A stretch of DNA of 64,000 nucleotides, from NCBI GenBank assembly GCA_033763695.1, contig JANRKB010000027.1, positions 1 through 64,000 on the forward strand, given 5' to 3'. Below the pieces are notes generated by a model. It searched no databases. It worked only from the letters and a program-made list of their open reading frames with translations, and was not told the DNA's origin. Below, in pieces: positions 38,147 through 47,246 of the stretch (positions are counted from its first letter, which is position 1; each line of letters starts with the position of its first letter). Made by a program: the position numbers and the translations under genes. This DNA is from JANRKB01 sp033763695. Its GTDB lineage: Bacteria > Planctomycetota > Phycisphaerae > Phycisphaerales > UBA1924.

Positions 38147-40843
38147 TCAAGGGTGCTCCTTGTTGAGCAGGGCGTCAATCGCAGCCATGCGCGGATCGTC
38201 GGCTTCAACGACAGGTGCGAGCAGGTCGCGGGCCTTGCGCGCGGCGGCGTGGACCGCGGCGATCTTGGTTGCGTCAGAGCGGCCTGCGATGGCGAGCGCA
38301 TCGGCCTGCGCGAGCAGTGCCTCGGCCAGCGGGATCGGCGCGGAACCAGCTTGGCTCGATCGTGCCGCGACGGCGGACTCCGCGAATCCGAGCGCCTCGC
38401 CGAGTGCCTTAAACGTTTCTGATTCACCGCCAGATCGCATGCGCGTTGGGGAGTGGTCTACGAGGAGTTTCGAGAGCAGGACGAGCGTGTCCGCGTCGTC
38501 GGCTCCGGCCGCATGCTCGAGATCGTGGGCGCGACGAAGAAACTCAAGGTCTCTTGACGCGCGGGCGGCGTCTTTGAGCGTGTGGGCTTGCGAGAGCGGC
38601 GTCGCGGCGTCAGCGATTGTCGCGTCCAGCGCAAGGGCTTGTTCGATCAGTGCCGTGCCGCGATCGCGCTGGGCGATCGAGTGGCCTGGGAGCGTGAGCA
38701 AGATGCGGCCGCGATTTCGCAGTTGGACCACGAGCATGCGCCCCAGACCGCCCATCGACTCCAGCGATGGGAGTGGGGCGGGCGCAGCAATTTGCGGCTG
38801 CGTTGGATCATCCGCGTTGACGCCGTCGAGGCAGAACTGCGCAAGCAGAACGACCGGTGCGCGATCATCCTTCTGCAACGTCTTGAATGTCGCAAGGGCG
38901 CTCGAGTATTCGCGCCGCGCGGCGGCCCAATCGCCCCGCGCGTTGTACAAGTGCGCCAGCGTCATCACGCTGGCGGCGTAGGGCAGCGTCTGCTCGCCGC
39001 GTGCCTTCTTCTTGAGGTCAAGCGCGGCACGGACGCGGCGCTCGCCTTCGGCAAGGTATCCGGCGTCGATCAACAGCCGCGCGAGCAGGTCGTTGGCGAT
39101 CCCGCAATAGAGATCGCGATCGGCCTGCTCCTCGGGGGTGTCGGCCGCGGCGGCGGACTCCAGCGCAAGGAGCCGGCGATAGTGGTGTTCCGCAAGCGCG
39201 TAGTCGCCGAGGTTGTGCGCGATTGCGCCGAGCGTGGATTCGATGTCCGCCTGCGTGCCGTGATCCGCTGGCACGCCGCTGGCGATGAGTCGCGCCGCGT
39301 CGCGCAGAGCCGCGGCCGCGGCAACATAGTCGCCCATCTCGTTGAGTTGGCTTCCCAGACGCACGCGCAGCGCGAGGACTTGCGCAGATCGCGGCGCGCG
39401 TTGCTCGGCAAGCGTGAGCGAGGTGCGAAGTTGGTCCACCGACTCGCGATACATGTTGAGGCCGCGATAGACGTCGGCGAACGCGTCGTGCAAGCGCTCT
39501 CGCACACGCGGCTGGTCCGCAAACTGTGCGTCGATCTGATCGACACTGGCGAGCAGTGTTTCCGCGACGGTCGCCTCTGGGCCGCGACGCTGCGGACTGG
39601 CGTTTCGGATCGAGCCGACGACGAACTGCGTAACGCTCTCGGAGACTGCGGCCTCGTCGCGTGCCGTGGTCTCGGCGGCGCGGGCCTGTCCCTCGGCGAT
39701 GAGGGCACGATTGAGTCCGATGCTCGTCCCGATGACGCCAGCAATGAGCAGAACAAGCGCGGTCACGCCGCCGCCGACGAGGGCACGATTCCGGCGCGTG
39801 AACTTCTGAAACTGATACCAGCCGCTGGCGGGGCGGGCGGAGATTGGCTGATCGGCGAGATAGCAGCGAATGTCGCTCGCGAGTGACTCGGCGGTGGCGT
39901 AGCGCCGCGACTTGTCCTTCTCGAGGGCTTTGGCGACGATGGTCTCCACGTCGCAGCGCAGAGTGCGATTGATGGCGGAGAGGCGGGTCGGCTCTTCCTC
40001 GCGAATGACGCGGACCGCCTCATGGATCATCTTCTTGTGCAGGTCATGCGGCAGCCGCCCGGCGAGAAGTTCATACGCGATCACGCCCACGGCGTACACG
40101 TCGCTGCGCGTGTCAAGTTCGGTCGGATCGCCCGACACCTGCTCGGGGCTCATATACGGCACGGTGCCGATGAGCTGGCCCACGTCCGTTTGCATCGTCG
40201 TGGTCTTGAGGTCCGCGTCCGTGGCGCGGGCGACGCCAAAGTCGAGGATCTTTGGTTGGCCGCTCTCGTCGACCAGGATGTTGCCGGGCTTGAGGTCGCG
40301 ATGGATGATGCCCTTCTGGTGCGCGTGAGCGACGGCGTCACAGATGCGTGCGACAAGTGCCAGCCGCTCTCGCGTGGAGAGCCGCTGTCGATCGGCGAAC
40401 TCAGTGAGCGGGACGCCCTTGATGAACTCCATCGCAAAGAACGGCAGCGGGCGGCCGCGCTCATCTTGCGCCATGCCGGCTTCGTACACCTGTGCGATGC
40501 CCGGGTGCTGGAGTCTTCCGAGCAGGTGAGCCTCAAACTCAAAGCGGCGCAGCATGCGCTCGGACAGCGCACCGGGCCGGATCACCTTGAGCGCGACAAG
40601 ACGCCGCGGGTTTTCCTGCTGGGCCAGGTAGACCATGCCCATGCCACCCTCGCCCAGAACGCGCTGGATCTCATAGGTGGCGATGCGCATGCCGACCCCA
40701 GCCAGCGGCGGCGATGTCTGTCCCGCTGCCGGGCGCACGCCGTGTGCGGGCGGGATCGGAACTCCGGCCGAAGTGGGGGCTTCGGAGTCAAAGTCGCGGC
40801 GCGAGGGATCGGGCGGGATGTCGGACGTAGGCAGGTCGTCCAT
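38147..40843 (-). CDS. Ser/Thr protein kinase with transmembrane helix and TPR-like C-terminus
   Basis: An 898-residue kinase. After a Pro-rich N-terminus, the Hanks-type domain (about 55-320) shows LGEGGMGMVYLAQ, VALKVIRPG, HRDLKPGNILVD, DFGVARA and GTVPYMSPEQVSG, so it should be active. One transmembrane helix (about 355-378, LVGGGVTALVLLIAGVIGTS) follows. The remaining 500 residues form tetratricopeptide-like helix pairs (for example GDYALAEHHYRRLLALESAA). This PknB-TPR layout is a very common planctomycete kinase type; TPRs probably bind partners outside or in the periplasm. Start ATG at 40843, with TATTCT 7 bases upstream; an in-frame ATG at 40870 is the alternative. Confidence 0.85.
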   Translation of the reverse strand: MDDLPTSDIPPDPSRRDFDSEAPTSAGVPIPPAHGVRPAAGQTSPPLAGVGMRIATYEIQRVLGEGGMGMVYLAQQENPRRLVALKVIRPGALSERMLRRFEFEAHLLGRLQHPGIAQVYEAGMAQDERGRPLPFFAMEFIKGVPLTEFADRQRLSTRERLALVARICDAVAHAHQKGIIHRDLKPGNILVDESGQPKILDFGVARATDADLKTTTMQTDVGQLIGTVPYMSPEQVSGDPTELDTRSDVYAVGVIAYELLAGRLPHDLHKKMIHEAVRVIREEEPTRLSAINRTLRCDVETIVAKALEKDKSRRYATAESLASDIRCYLADQPISARPASGWYQFQKFTRRNRALVGGGVTALVLLIAGVIGTSIGLNRALIAEGQARAAETTARDEAAVSESVTQFVVGSIRNASPQRRGPEATVAETLLASVDQIDAQFADQPRVRERLHDAFADVYRGLNMYRESVDQLRTSLTLAEQRAPRSAQVLALRVRLGSQLNEMGDYVAAAAALRDAARLIASGVPADHGTQADIESTLGAIAHNLGDYALAEHHYRRLLALESAAAADTPEEQADRDLYCGIANDLLARLLIDAGYLAEGERRVRAALDLKKKARGEQTLPYAASVMTLAHLYNARGDWAAARREYSSALATFKTLQKDDRAPVVLLAQFCLDGVNADDPTQPQIAAPAPLPSLESMGGLGRMLVVQLRNRGRILLTLPGHSIAQRDRGTALIEQALALDATIADAATPLSQAHTLKDAARASRDLEFLRRAHDLEHAAGADDADTLVLLSKLLVDHSPTRMRSGGESETFKALGEALGFAESAVAARSSQAGSAPIPLAEALLAQADALAIAGRSDATKIAAVHAAARKARDLLAPVVEADDPRMAAIDALLNKEHP

Positions 40844-40850
40844 GGACGTG

Positions 40851-40856
40851 AGAATA
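40851..40856 (-). promoter_or_regulatory. Candidate -10 element (TATTCT) of the TPR-kinase gene
   Basis: TATTCT, preceded by TG, ends 7 bases before the ATG at 40843; no Shine-Dalgarno is present. Confidence 0.4.
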
Positions 40857-40931
40857 CAGGCAACCTTCATGGACGCGCAGGACGGCGGTTGATTCGCTCT
40901 CGACGTTTGCCCAGACTAACCTTCGCCACTG

Positions 40932-41813
40932 ATGATCCTGCCCGATGATCCAGATCGTTTGCCGGCACCGCTGAATGTCACACTCGGTCCGGTCCTGAAG
41001 TGGATCGCCCAGTTCGGGGCGATTACGGCAGAACTCATCATCGCGCTGGGTAAGTTCTCGCGTTTTTCACTCGCCACGGTGCGATCGCTGGTCCACGTCA
41101 ACGCGTGGGGGCGGCACGATCGCATCACCTCGCAGCTTTACTTCGTGGGTACAACATCGATCCCTGTCCTCGCGATCACCGGTGGCTTCATCGGCATGAT
41201 CCTTGCGATCGAGGGTTATCTGCAGTTCGCCTCGATCGGCCAGGAGAATCGACTCGGCGGTGTGATCAACGTCAGCCTCGTGAAGCAGCTCGGCCCGGTG
41301 CTCGCGGCGGTCATGCTCGCCGGACGCGTCGGGTGTGCGCTGACCGCGGAGTTGGGTTCCATGCGCGTCACCGAGCAGCTCGACGCGATGCGCGCGATGG
41401 CCGCGGACCCCTATCGCGTACTGGTTGCGCCGCGTGTGGTGGCGTGCGTGCTCATGATCCCAGTGCTGACGATTGTGTCGAATCTGTGCGGCTTTATGGG
41501 CGGCTGGGTCATCACAACCAAGTACTACGGTGCGAATGAGGCGCAGTACTGGCGATACACGCAACTCTTCACCTCGTGGTTCGACGTCGTCAACGGCCTG
41601 TCCAAGGCAGTCGTGTTCGGCGCGATCATCGGGCTGGTGTCGTGCTACAAGGGCTTCTTCTGCCGCGCCGGAGCCGAAGGCGTGGGACGCGCGACCACCG
41701 AGTCATTTGTGACGAGCTTCATGCTCATCATCATGAGCAATTTGGTGATGGCCAAGCTCTTCAATGACCTTTATCTGTGGATCTTCGGCTCGCTGCGCAG
41801 CGTCTTCGGCTGA
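40932..41813 (+). CDS. mlaE: MlaE-family ABC transporter permease
   Basis: A 293-residue permease of the MlaE (lipid asymmetry) type. The family core is present: VGTTSIPVLAITGGFIGMIL, then LVKQLGPVLAAVMLAGRVGC followed by ALTAELGSMRVTEQLDAMRA (the EQ-x-DA-x site) and a C-terminal MSNLVMAKLFNDL. These proteins move phospholipids or related lipids between the membranes of Gram-negative-type envelopes. Neither MlaF (ATPase) nor MlaD (MCE domain) is adjacent, so it is an orphan here. TAACCT lies 9 bases before the ATG (40917-40922). It is divergent from the TPR-kinase. Confidence 0.9.
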   Translation: MILPDDPDRLPAPLNVTLGPVLKWIAQFGAITAELIIALGKFSRFSLATVRSLVHVNAWGRHDRITSQLYFVGTTSIPVLAITGGFIGMILAIEGYLQFASIGQENRLGGVINVSLVKQLGPVLAAVMLAGRVGCALTAELGSMRVTEQLDAMRAMAADPYRVLVAPRVVACVLMIPVLTIVSNLCGFMGGWVITTKYYGANEAQYWRYTQLFTSWFDVVNGLSKAVVFGAIIGLVSCYKGFFCRAGAEGVGRATTESFVTSFMLIIMSNLVMAKLFNDLYLWIFGSLRSVFG

Positions 41814-41835
41814 TGCTCACGAAGCAGTCGATCAC

Positions 41836-42510
41836 TCACGCGCGTTCGAGTAGCGCAAGCCATTCTTTGTTGCCGGTGCCGATGGCCGGCGAGCCCGCGC
41901 CCGACGGTTCACCCGCGGCCCTGCCAACGGATTTGCCTCCCCCCTTCCCGGCCGCCTTGCCGCCCAGTATCGGCGATTCGGTCATGTCGAGCACGCGAGC
42001 GCCGTACTGCGGCATGAGCGAGAGCACGCGTTGGGTGACGTTCTGGGCGACGACGGGATCAAGTACCCCTCCGCGGGGCAGTTCGATCTGCGGCCCGCCC
42101 GCGTCGGCGATGCTCTTGAGTTCATAATGCGGCTTGACCAGCGTGATGATCCGCCCGCCGGGCTTGAGCCATGCGAGTGCCGCGGGGATGCAAAGTCGCT
42201 GCGGCGTCCAACTGAGATCAATGACGACCAGGTCAACGAGCTCGGGCGGCGAGACATGCAGCGCGTTGCTGCGCTCCATCACGACGACACGCGGGTCTTT
42301 GCGGAGTGGCCAGGCGAGTTGGCCATACGCCGTGTCGACGGCATGGACTTTGGCCGCTCCGGCCTTGAGCAGGCAATCGGTGAAGCCGCCCGTTGAGCAG
42401 CCGAGGTCGGCGCAGACCAGGCCGCGCGGGTCGAGCTGGAGCGCGTTCAGCGCGTGGGCGAGCTTGAGCCCGCCTCGGCTGACGAAGGACTGCGTGTCAC
42501 GCTCGCTCAT
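41836..42510 (-). CDS. TlyA/FtsJ-type 2'-O-methyltransferase without an S4 domain
   Basis: A 224-residue protein. It starts MSERDTQSFVSRGGLKLAHA, the TlyA motif that normally follows an S4 domain. The FtsJ fold follows: VCADLGCSTGGFTDCLLKAG for SAM binding, HAVDTAYGQLAWPLRKDPRV, VVIDLSW and IITLVKPHYE, giving the catalytic K-D-K pattern. TlyA methylates 16S and 23S rRNA; its S4 domain helps RNA binding. That domain (about 60 residues) is missing here, so either RNA binding is different or the protein acts with another factor. The C-terminus has a Gly/Lys/Ala-rich insert (GGKAAGKGGGKSVGRAAGEP). Confidence 0.75.
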   Translation of the reverse strand: MSERDTQSFVSRGGLKLAHALNALQLDPRGLVCADLGCSTGGFTDCLLKAGAAKVHAVDTAYGQLAWPLRKDPRVVVMERSNALHVSPPELVDLVVIDLSWTPQRLCIPAALAWLKPGGRIITLVKPHYELKSIADAGGPQIELPRGGVLDPVVAQNVTQRVLSLMPQYGARVLDMTESPILGGKAAGKGGGKSVGRAAGEPSGAGSPAIGTGNKEWLALLERA

Positions 42511-42783
42511 GCTGCATCGTTGGCACGGCGGCTGTGGCGTGCATGGTCGGATCGTGTCGGGGGAAGACCTACCCACCTGAGTCGGGTGTTTCCCCGATTT
42601 GAGTGCAGTTTCGCGAGATATCCCCGGGAATCTCCCGGTGTGGCTGCGAGGCTGGGTGAGGTTGGGCCGATATTTCAGCACTTGCATTACCAGACTTGAG
42701 AGAGTTGCTGGTTTGCGGGTTGGTGGTGGGGGATCTGCACCCACGGTCCGGACTTGAGGCCGTGGACTTCCGAGGGTTTCGGG

Positions 42784-45700
42784 ATGTTCAACGCACGGCT
42801 GTACACGCGCATCATCGCAGAGATCATCGCGGTGATCGCGATCGCGGAGATCGCGGTGATGTTCATCCTGCCCGTGATCGCGCCGGGTGTCAGCGAGGCG
42901 GTCGGGGCAATCCTGGACGCGGCCTTCTTGTCGGTGATCTGCGGCCCGTTGATCGCGTGGCGGGTGCGGGCTTGGGCCGAGCGCGGCAGTGATCGACACG
43001 ATGCCACGCGCCTGTTCGTCGGGCGCAGTTGGGTTCTGGCGATTGTCGTGCTGCTGACCGGTGCCGGCTTCACCACAGTCGTGGCAACGATGTCCGCGCA
43101 CCACACGAACGGCGACGCGAAAGACGACTTCGAGTTGATCGCGGAACGACTCGAAACCGAGCTCGAACGGCGCGCCAGCCGATTCACCTACGGCTTGCGC
43201 GGCATGCGGGGCATCTTCATCGCGAGTGAGTCCATCGAGCGGCCGGAGTTTGTCGCGTACACCCAGTCGCGCAACCTGCCGAGGGAGTTTCCTGGCGCGA
43301 TCGGCCAGGGCTTCATCCAGCGCGTGCCGCGTGCGGAACTGCCCGAGTTTGTGCGCGTTGCCAAGGCGGATGGAGCACCCGAGTTTGCTGTAAAGACAAC
43401 CGGGGACGCGGCGGAACTGTTCGTGATTCGCTACATCGAGCCGCTGGATCGCAACCTGGCTGCGTTGGGATATGACATCGGAAGTGAAGCGCTGCGGCGC
43501 GAGGCCGCCGAGCGTGCGATGCGCACGGGCGAACCCGCGATCACGGCGCCGATTGCGCTGGTTCAGGATCAAACCCATCGCGCGGGTTTTCTCTATCTGC
43601 TGCCGGTTTATCGCCGCGGCATGCCCGTCACGAACGAGGCAGAGCGTGTGGCCGCGTGTATCGGCTGGACGTACATGCCGATCACCGCTTCGGAAGCATT
43701 CCGAGGCATTGAGGAATCAGACACGCGGCTTGTCGATGCCGAGGTGTTCGATGGCGAGGTGACGCGGGCGAACAACATCCTTGACATCGACGGGCATCTG
43801 GGTGATCAGGAGATCACCGCGGCAACCTACGCCGACCGCATGCTGTCGCGGCGGACGAGCATCGCTGTCGGCGGGCGTTCGTGGACGATCGTGACGAGCA
43901 CGACACCGGAGTTTGACGCGGCGCATCAGCCGCGGGAGGCGATGGCGATCGCCGCAGTCGGCACGCTTGTCACGCTCGGCCTTTCGCTGATGACGCTGAT
44001 GCTCGGCGGAGCACGCACCCGCGCGGTGCGGCTTGCGCAGACCATGACGGCAGACGTCCGCCGCTTGGCCGATGTCGCCGAGCGGACGACCAATGCCGTG
44101 GTCATCACCGATGCGCAGCGGCGCATCGTCTGGGCCAACGCGGGGTTCACGCGCATCAGCGGCTACACCCTCGATGAAGTGCGGGGCAAGAAGCCCGGCG
44201 CTGTCCTGCAGTGTGAGCACACCAACCCTACGACTGTTGCGGCGATGCGTGCGGCGTTCGAGCGCGGCGAGGGTTTCAATGGCGAGATCCTCAATCGCGG
44301 CAAGGACGGACGCGAGTACTGGCTCGACGTGAACATCCAGCCCGTGCGCAATGACGCGGGCGAGCTGACCGGTTTCATGGCGATCGAGACGGATACCACC
44401 GCCTCGCGCGTCGAACGCGAGCGGCTGAACTCGATCTTTGGTGCAATGGCCGAGGGCATTGTGCTGCAGGATGCGAGTGGCAAGATCATCGAGTGCAATG
44501 CCGCGGCAGAACGCATCCTCGGTCTGACCGAGGCGCAAATGACCGGACGTGAATCGATCGACCCGCGCTGGAGGGCGATCCACGAGGACGGCACGCCGTT
44601 CCCGGGCGAGGATCACCCGGCGATGGTGACGCTGCGCACCGGCGAGTCACAGCACGGCGTGAGCATGGGCATCTGCACGCCCGATGGTGCGCGTCGCTGG
44701 ATCAGCGTCAGCACGCAGGCGATTCGAGATTCGGGCGGTGCGGTGAACGCCGTGGTGGCGAGCTTTGCCGATGTGACCAGCCAGCGTGAGCATCAGCGTC
44801 GCATGGAGTTGATCGTGACCGGCGCGGGCTTGGGCACATGGGACTGGAACGTGGTGACTGGCGCCACAATCTTCAACTCGCGCTGGGCCGAGATGCTGGG
44901 CTACCGCTTGGACGAACTCGCGCCCGATGTGAGCGCGTGGGAACAGTTGGTGCACCCCGACGACAAGCCGTGGGTGATGAAGCTTCTCAGCGATCACCTC
45001 GAGGGGCGGACAAACGAGTATCGACTCGAGCATCGCCTGCGGCGCAAGGACGGGACATGGGCGTGGGTGCACGTCGCGGGTTTGGTGATCGAACGCAGTG
45101 ACGATGGCAAGCCTCTGCGTGCCGCGGGTATTCATTTGGATGTGTCCGAATCCAAGATGCTCGAAGAGCGGCTTGTGTCGGCCAAGCAGTCAGCGGAGAA
45201 CGCGCTGCGCGAGATCGCAGCGATGCGCTCGGCACTTGATGAGCACTCGATTCTGTCGGTTGCCGACCGGCGTGGTCGCATCATCGACGTGAACACGGGG
45301 TTCTGCCGCATCACGGGCTACAGCAGCGAGGAGCTGATCGGGCAGGACCATCGCATCCTCAACTCGGGCGAGCATCCCAAGGCGTTCTGGGTGGAGATGT
45401 GGAAGACGATCGCGTCGGGCCGCCCGTGGCGCGGCACGGTCTGCAACCGGGCCAAGAACGGGACGCTTTACTGGGTCGATAGCACCATTGTGCCTTTCTA
45501 CAACGAACAGGACGAGATCGAGAAGTATGTCTCGATCCGCTTTGACATCACGGCTCAGAAGGCTGCCGAGGTTGAGCTTCAGCGGGCGTCGTTCGCGCTC
45601 GAAGAAGCACAGACGGTTGCGCGCATGGGCAACTGGTCATTCGACCTGGGAACTGGGATTGTGCGCTGGTCGAAGCAGGTTTACCAACTCTTCGGGCGTG

Positions 45701-47214
45701 TCGAGGCCGATGGGCCGCCGGACTATCGCGGCGTGCTTTCCGACTACGCGCCCGAAGAAGCGGCGCGACTCGATGCCGCTGTCAAGCAGTGTCTTGTCGA
45801 CGGCACGCCGTACAGCCTCGTGATGCGCACGGCACGCGGTGCGAACGGCGTGCGATTTGTGCGGGGCGAAGGCCGCGCACGCACCAGTCCGAGCGGCGAG
45901 GTGATTGGACTGTTCGGCACGGTGGCCGATGTGACGGCCGAAGTCGAGCGCGAAGCGCAGCTCCGCGAGGCCCAGGCGAAAGCCGAGGCAGCCAACCAGT
46001 CCAAGAGCGAGTTCCTCGCGAATATGAGCCACGAGATCCGCACGCCCATGACGGCGATCCTTGGTTACACCGATTTGCTCGCCGAGCACGGCAATCGTGA
46101 GAAGGCGCCGCGCGAGCGACTCGAGTACATCGACACCATCAAACGCAACGGCGAGCACCTGCTCTCGATCATCAACGACATCCTTGACGTGTCGAAGATC
46201 GAGGCGGGCAAGATGACGGTGGAGGCCGTGCCGACGCGACCAGATCAGATCGTGCATGACGTGCTGTCGCTGATGGACGTCAAGGCCAAGGCCAAGGGCA
46301 TCACGCTCGAGGCCGTGTACGAGACCCACATCCCCGAGACGATCCAGAGTGACCCGGTGCGTCTGCGGCAGATTCTCGTCAATCTCGTCGGCAACGCCAT
46401 CAAGTTCACAGAACTCGGCGGCGTGTCGATCAAGGTCGGCCACGATATCTCCGGCAAGCAACTTCGGTTTGAGGTCGAGGACACGGGCATCGGGCTCACG
46501 CCCGAGCAGGCGGCCAAGCTCTTCGGCGCGTTTGTGCAGGCCGACTCCAGCACGACGCGAAAGTTCGGCGGCACGGGTTTGGGCCTGCGCATCAGCAAGA
46601 GCCTGGCGCAGATGCTTGGCGGCGACATCACGATCTCGAGCGAGCACGGCAAGGGCAGCACGTTTGCGGTGACGATCGCGACCGGAGAGATCGCCGCGGA
46701 CGTGCGGATGATCGAGCCCGGGCGTGCGGTCGTCGTCTTGCCAGAGCTCGATGTCGCGCCCAAGGCCAAGGACGCGCCGCTGCCGCTCAAGGGCGTGCGG
46801 ATCTTGCTCGCAGAGGACGGCCCCGACAACGTGCGGCTGATCTCGTTCCACCTCCGCAAGGCGGGCGCGGATGTCCGTACGGTCGAGAACGGCAGGCAAG
46901 CCGTGGAAGCCCTGACGTTCGACGGCACGCTCGATGCGGATCTGCTGGAGACGCCTCCGGTCGATCTCGTACTGACCGATATGCAGATGCCGGAGATGGA
47001 CGGCTATACAGCGACCCGTCTGCTGCGTGCCAAGGGATGCTCGCTGCCGATCATCGCGCTGACGGCGCATGCGATGAGCGGCGATGAGGAGAAGTGCATC
47101 GCTGCCGGGTGCGACGCATTTGCGACCAAGCCGATCGACAAAGCCGCGCTGGTTGATGTGTGCCGTCGTGCGGCGGCGGGGGAGTTCCACCAGCGTCGAA
47201 TGACGAACGCGTGA
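42784..47214 (+). CDS. Hybrid sensor histidine kinase with CHASE and five PAS domains
   Basis: A 1476-residue membrane sensor. Two or three N-terminal helices and a helix at about 388-412 frame a CHASE domain (about 105-375; GLRGMRGIFIASESIERPEF and FLYLLPVYRRGMPVTN). Five PAS domains follow (starting about 428, 550, 675, 810 and 935). The kinase core has SHEIRTPM with the phospho-His at 1083, an N-box NLVGNAIKFT, the G1 motif DTGIGL and GTGLGLRISKS. A C-terminal receiver domain has its phospho-Asp at 1399 in DLVLTDMQMPEMDGY. GAGGG lies upstream of the ATG at 42784. No separate response regulator is adjacent. Confidence 0.92.
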   Translation: MFNARLYTRIIAEIIAVIAIAEIAVMFILPVIAPGVSEAVGAILDAAFLSVICGPLIAWRVRAWAERGSDRHDATRLFVGRSWVLAIVVLLTGAGFTTVVATMSAHHTNGDAKDDFELIAERLETELERRASRFTYGLRGMRGIFIASESIERPEFVAYTQSRNLPREFPGAIGQGFIQRVPRAELPEFVRVAKADGAPEFAVKTTGDAAELFVIRYIEPLDRNLAALGYDIGSEALRREAAERAMRTGEPAITAPIALVQDQTHRAGFLYLLPVYRRGMPVTNEAERVAACIGWTYMPITASEAFRGIEESDTRLVDAEVFDGEVTRANNILDIDGHLGDQEITAATYADRMLSRRTSIAVGGRSWTIVTSTTPEFDAAHQPREAMAIAAVGTLVTLGLSLMTLMLGGARTRAVRLAQTMTADVRRLADVAERTTNAVVITDAQRRIVWANAGFTRISGYTLDEVRGKKPGAVLQCEHTNPTTVAAMRAAFERGEGFNGEILNRGKDGREYWLDVNIQPVRNDAGELTGFMAIETDTTASRVERERLNSIFGAMAEGIVLQDASGKIIECNAAAERILGLTEAQMTGRESIDPRWRAIHEDGTPFPGEDHPAMVTLRTGESQHGVSMGICTPDGARRWISVSTQAIRDSGGAVNAVVASFADVTSQREHQRRMELIVTGAGLGTWDWNVVTGATIFNSRWAEMLGYRLDELAPDVSAWEQLVHPDDKPWVMKLLSDHLEGRTNEYRLEHRLRRKDGTWAWVHVAGLVIERSDDGKPLRAAGIHLDVSESKMLEERLVSAKQSAENALREIAAMRSALDEHSILSVADRRGRIIDVNTGFCRITGYSSEELIGQDHRILNSGEHPKAFWVEMWKTIASGRPWRGTVCNRAKNGTLYWVDSTIVPFYNEQDEIEKYVSIRFDITAQKAAEVELQRASFALEEAQTVARMGNWSFDLGTGIVRWSKQVYQLFGRVEADGPPDYRGVLSDYAPEEAARLDAAVKQCLVDGTPYSLVMRTARGANGVRFVRGEGRARTSPSGEVIGLFGTVADVTAEVEREAQLREAQAKAEAANQSKSEFLANMSHEIRTPMTAILGYTDLLAEHGNREKAPRERLEYIDTIKRNGEHLLSIINDILDVSKIEAGKMTVEAVPTRPDQIVHDVLSLMDVKAKAKGITLEAVYETHIPETIQSDPVRLRQILVNLVGNAIKFTELGGVSIKVGHDISGKQLRFEVEDTGIGLTPEQAAKLFGAFVQADSSTTRKFGGTGLGLRISKSLAQMLGGDITISSEHGKGSTFAVTIATGEIAADVRMIEPGRAVVVLPELDVAPKAKDAPLPLKGVRILLAEDGPDNVRLISFHLRKAGADVRTVENGRQAVEALTFDGTLDADLLETPPVDLVLTDMQMPEMDGYTATRLLRAKGCSLPIIALTAHAMSGDEEKCIAAGCDAFATKPIDKAALVDVCRRAAAGEFHQRRMTNA

Positions 47215-47246
47215 TCGCGACTGAAGTCGGCACCGAGTCCGACGAT

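Noticed and set aside
42720..42755. Minus-strand sequence resembling the 3' end of a tRNA or tmRNA (a T-arm-like stretch followed by CACCA)
   Set aside because: The T-loop is not TTCGAAT-like, the stem has mismatches and no matching 5' acceptor strand or anticodon arm is found upstream on that strand.
42511..43578. A long N-terminal extension of the TlyA-like protein running antisense to the histidine kinase
   Set aside because: It overlaps the well-supported kinase gene on the other strand, and the methyltransferase homology starts at MSERDTQS (42510).
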